Below, one piece after another: positions 4,988 to 5,223 of a stretch of 5,223 nucleotides of DNA (positions are counted from its first letter, which is position 1; every line of letters begins with the position of its first letter). The stretch is from NCBI GenBank assembly GCA_937883885.1, contig CAKZXL010000705.1, forward strand, positions 1 through 5,223, written 5' to 3'. A program made the position numbers and the translations under genes. The notes below the pieces were generated by a model that was not told the origin of the DNA, did not search any database, and saw nothing but the letters and a program-made list of their open reading frames with translations. Source of the stretch: an uncultured Aquincola sp. (lineage in GTDB: Bacteria; Pseudomonadota; Gammaproteobacteria; Burkholderiales; Burkholderiaceae).

Positions 4988-5223
4988 TGGCACGCACCCT
5001 CATCCCCCGCCCGCTGCGCGGCTGGGTGCTGCCCGCCGCCTTGCTGGCTGCCTGGTGGCTGGCCACCCGCTGGGGCTGGACCACTTCGCCGCTGCTGGTG
5101 CCGCCCGAAAAGGTGTGGGCCACCGCGGTGGAGCAGGTCACCAGCGGCAAGCTGGCCGCGGCCCTGGGTGCCAGCCTGCGGCGCGACCTCATCGGCTTTG
5201 CCATCGGCAGCTCGGCCGGCCTG
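4987..5223 (+). CDS. ABC transporter permease 2, NitT/TauT (SsuC/TauC-like) family, N-terminal fragment (runs off right edge)
   Basis: Seventy-nine codons are open to the window edge. The protein starts MARTLIPRPLRGW, followed by a first membrane helix (about residues 13-27, VLPAALLAAWWLATR), then SPLLVPPEKVWATAVEQV. The latter corresponds to the VLPSPEAVALTLAE region of permease 1. LGASLRRDLIGFAIGSSAGL (60-79) matches the second-helix region of permease 1 (LQVSLLRVLGGFGVGLAGG). It is therefore a homologous but clearly diverged permease, not a recent copy. The EAA coupling loop would lie outside the window. Its ATG overlaps the permease 1 stop by one base and has a near-perfect ribosome site, so the two should be made together and may form a heterodimeric channel. 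Confidence 0.88.
   Translation, partial: MARTLIPRPLRGWVLPAALLAAWWLATRWGWTTSPLLVPPEKVWATAVEQVTSGKLAAALGASLRRDLIGFAIGSSAGL

Noticed and set aside
1434..4993. Long minus-strand open frames opposite the transporter genes (for example 1942-2892, 2985-3902, 4097-4993)
   Set aside because: They mirror the codon bias of the plus-strand genes, are rich in His, Gln, Arg and Gly, and show no recognisable domains. Such antisense frames are expected in very GC-rich DNA.
1960..5223. Assigning ssu, tau, ats or nrt gene names and a specific substrate
   Set aside because: The family is clear, but no catabolic gene or diagnostic binding residue in the window separates sulfonate, taurine, sulfate ester, nitrate or aromatic substrates.

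Overview
The window is very GC-rich (I estimate around 70%), with strong CTG, GCC and CGC codon bias and clear Shine-Dalgarno sequences. This fits a high-GC Gram-negative, most likely a betaproteobacterium of the Burkholderiales. That placement rests on base composition, protein style and gene content only; I could not search a database.

Layout. Positions 1-111 (minus strand) hold the first 37 codons of a GlxA/AraC-type transcriptional regulator that runs off the left edge. It is divergent from a classical short-chain dehydrogenase/reductase (220-1029, plus). The 108-bp gap between them carries a small inverted repeat and a direct repeat that could be operators. From 1084 to the right edge the window is an ABC importer locus of the nitrate/sulfonate/taurine (NitT/TauT, SsuABC-like) class, all on the plus strand: an ATP-binding protein (1084-1890), two homologous periplasmic substrate-binding proteins in tandem (1960-3048 and 3060-4142), an integral membrane permease (4145-4987), and the start of a second permease (4987 to beyond 5223).

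How the genes work together. Each binding protein would capture a small, probably anionic solute in the periplasm. The permeases would form the membrane channel and the ATPase would power uptake. The four genes from 1960 onward are packed with gaps of 11 and 2 bp and a 1-bp overlap, so they should be translated from one mRNA, probably started at a promoter around 1900-1928. The ATPase gene lies 69 bp upstream of the first binding-protein gene. The solute cannot be read from the sequence: no sulfonatase, oxygenase or nitrate reductase gene is in view.

What stands out. (1) The ATPase has intact Walker A and Walker B motifs, but its LSGGQ signature, D-loop and H-loop are degenerate, so it may need a second, normal ATPase encoded outside the window. 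(2) The two binding proteins are about half identical, yet one has a Sec-type signal and the other a twin-arginine (Tat) signal. (3) There are two permeases, so the binding and membrane components are both duplicated. I see no mobile element, CRISPR array, tRNA or rRNA, and no gene-free stretch longer than about 110 bp.
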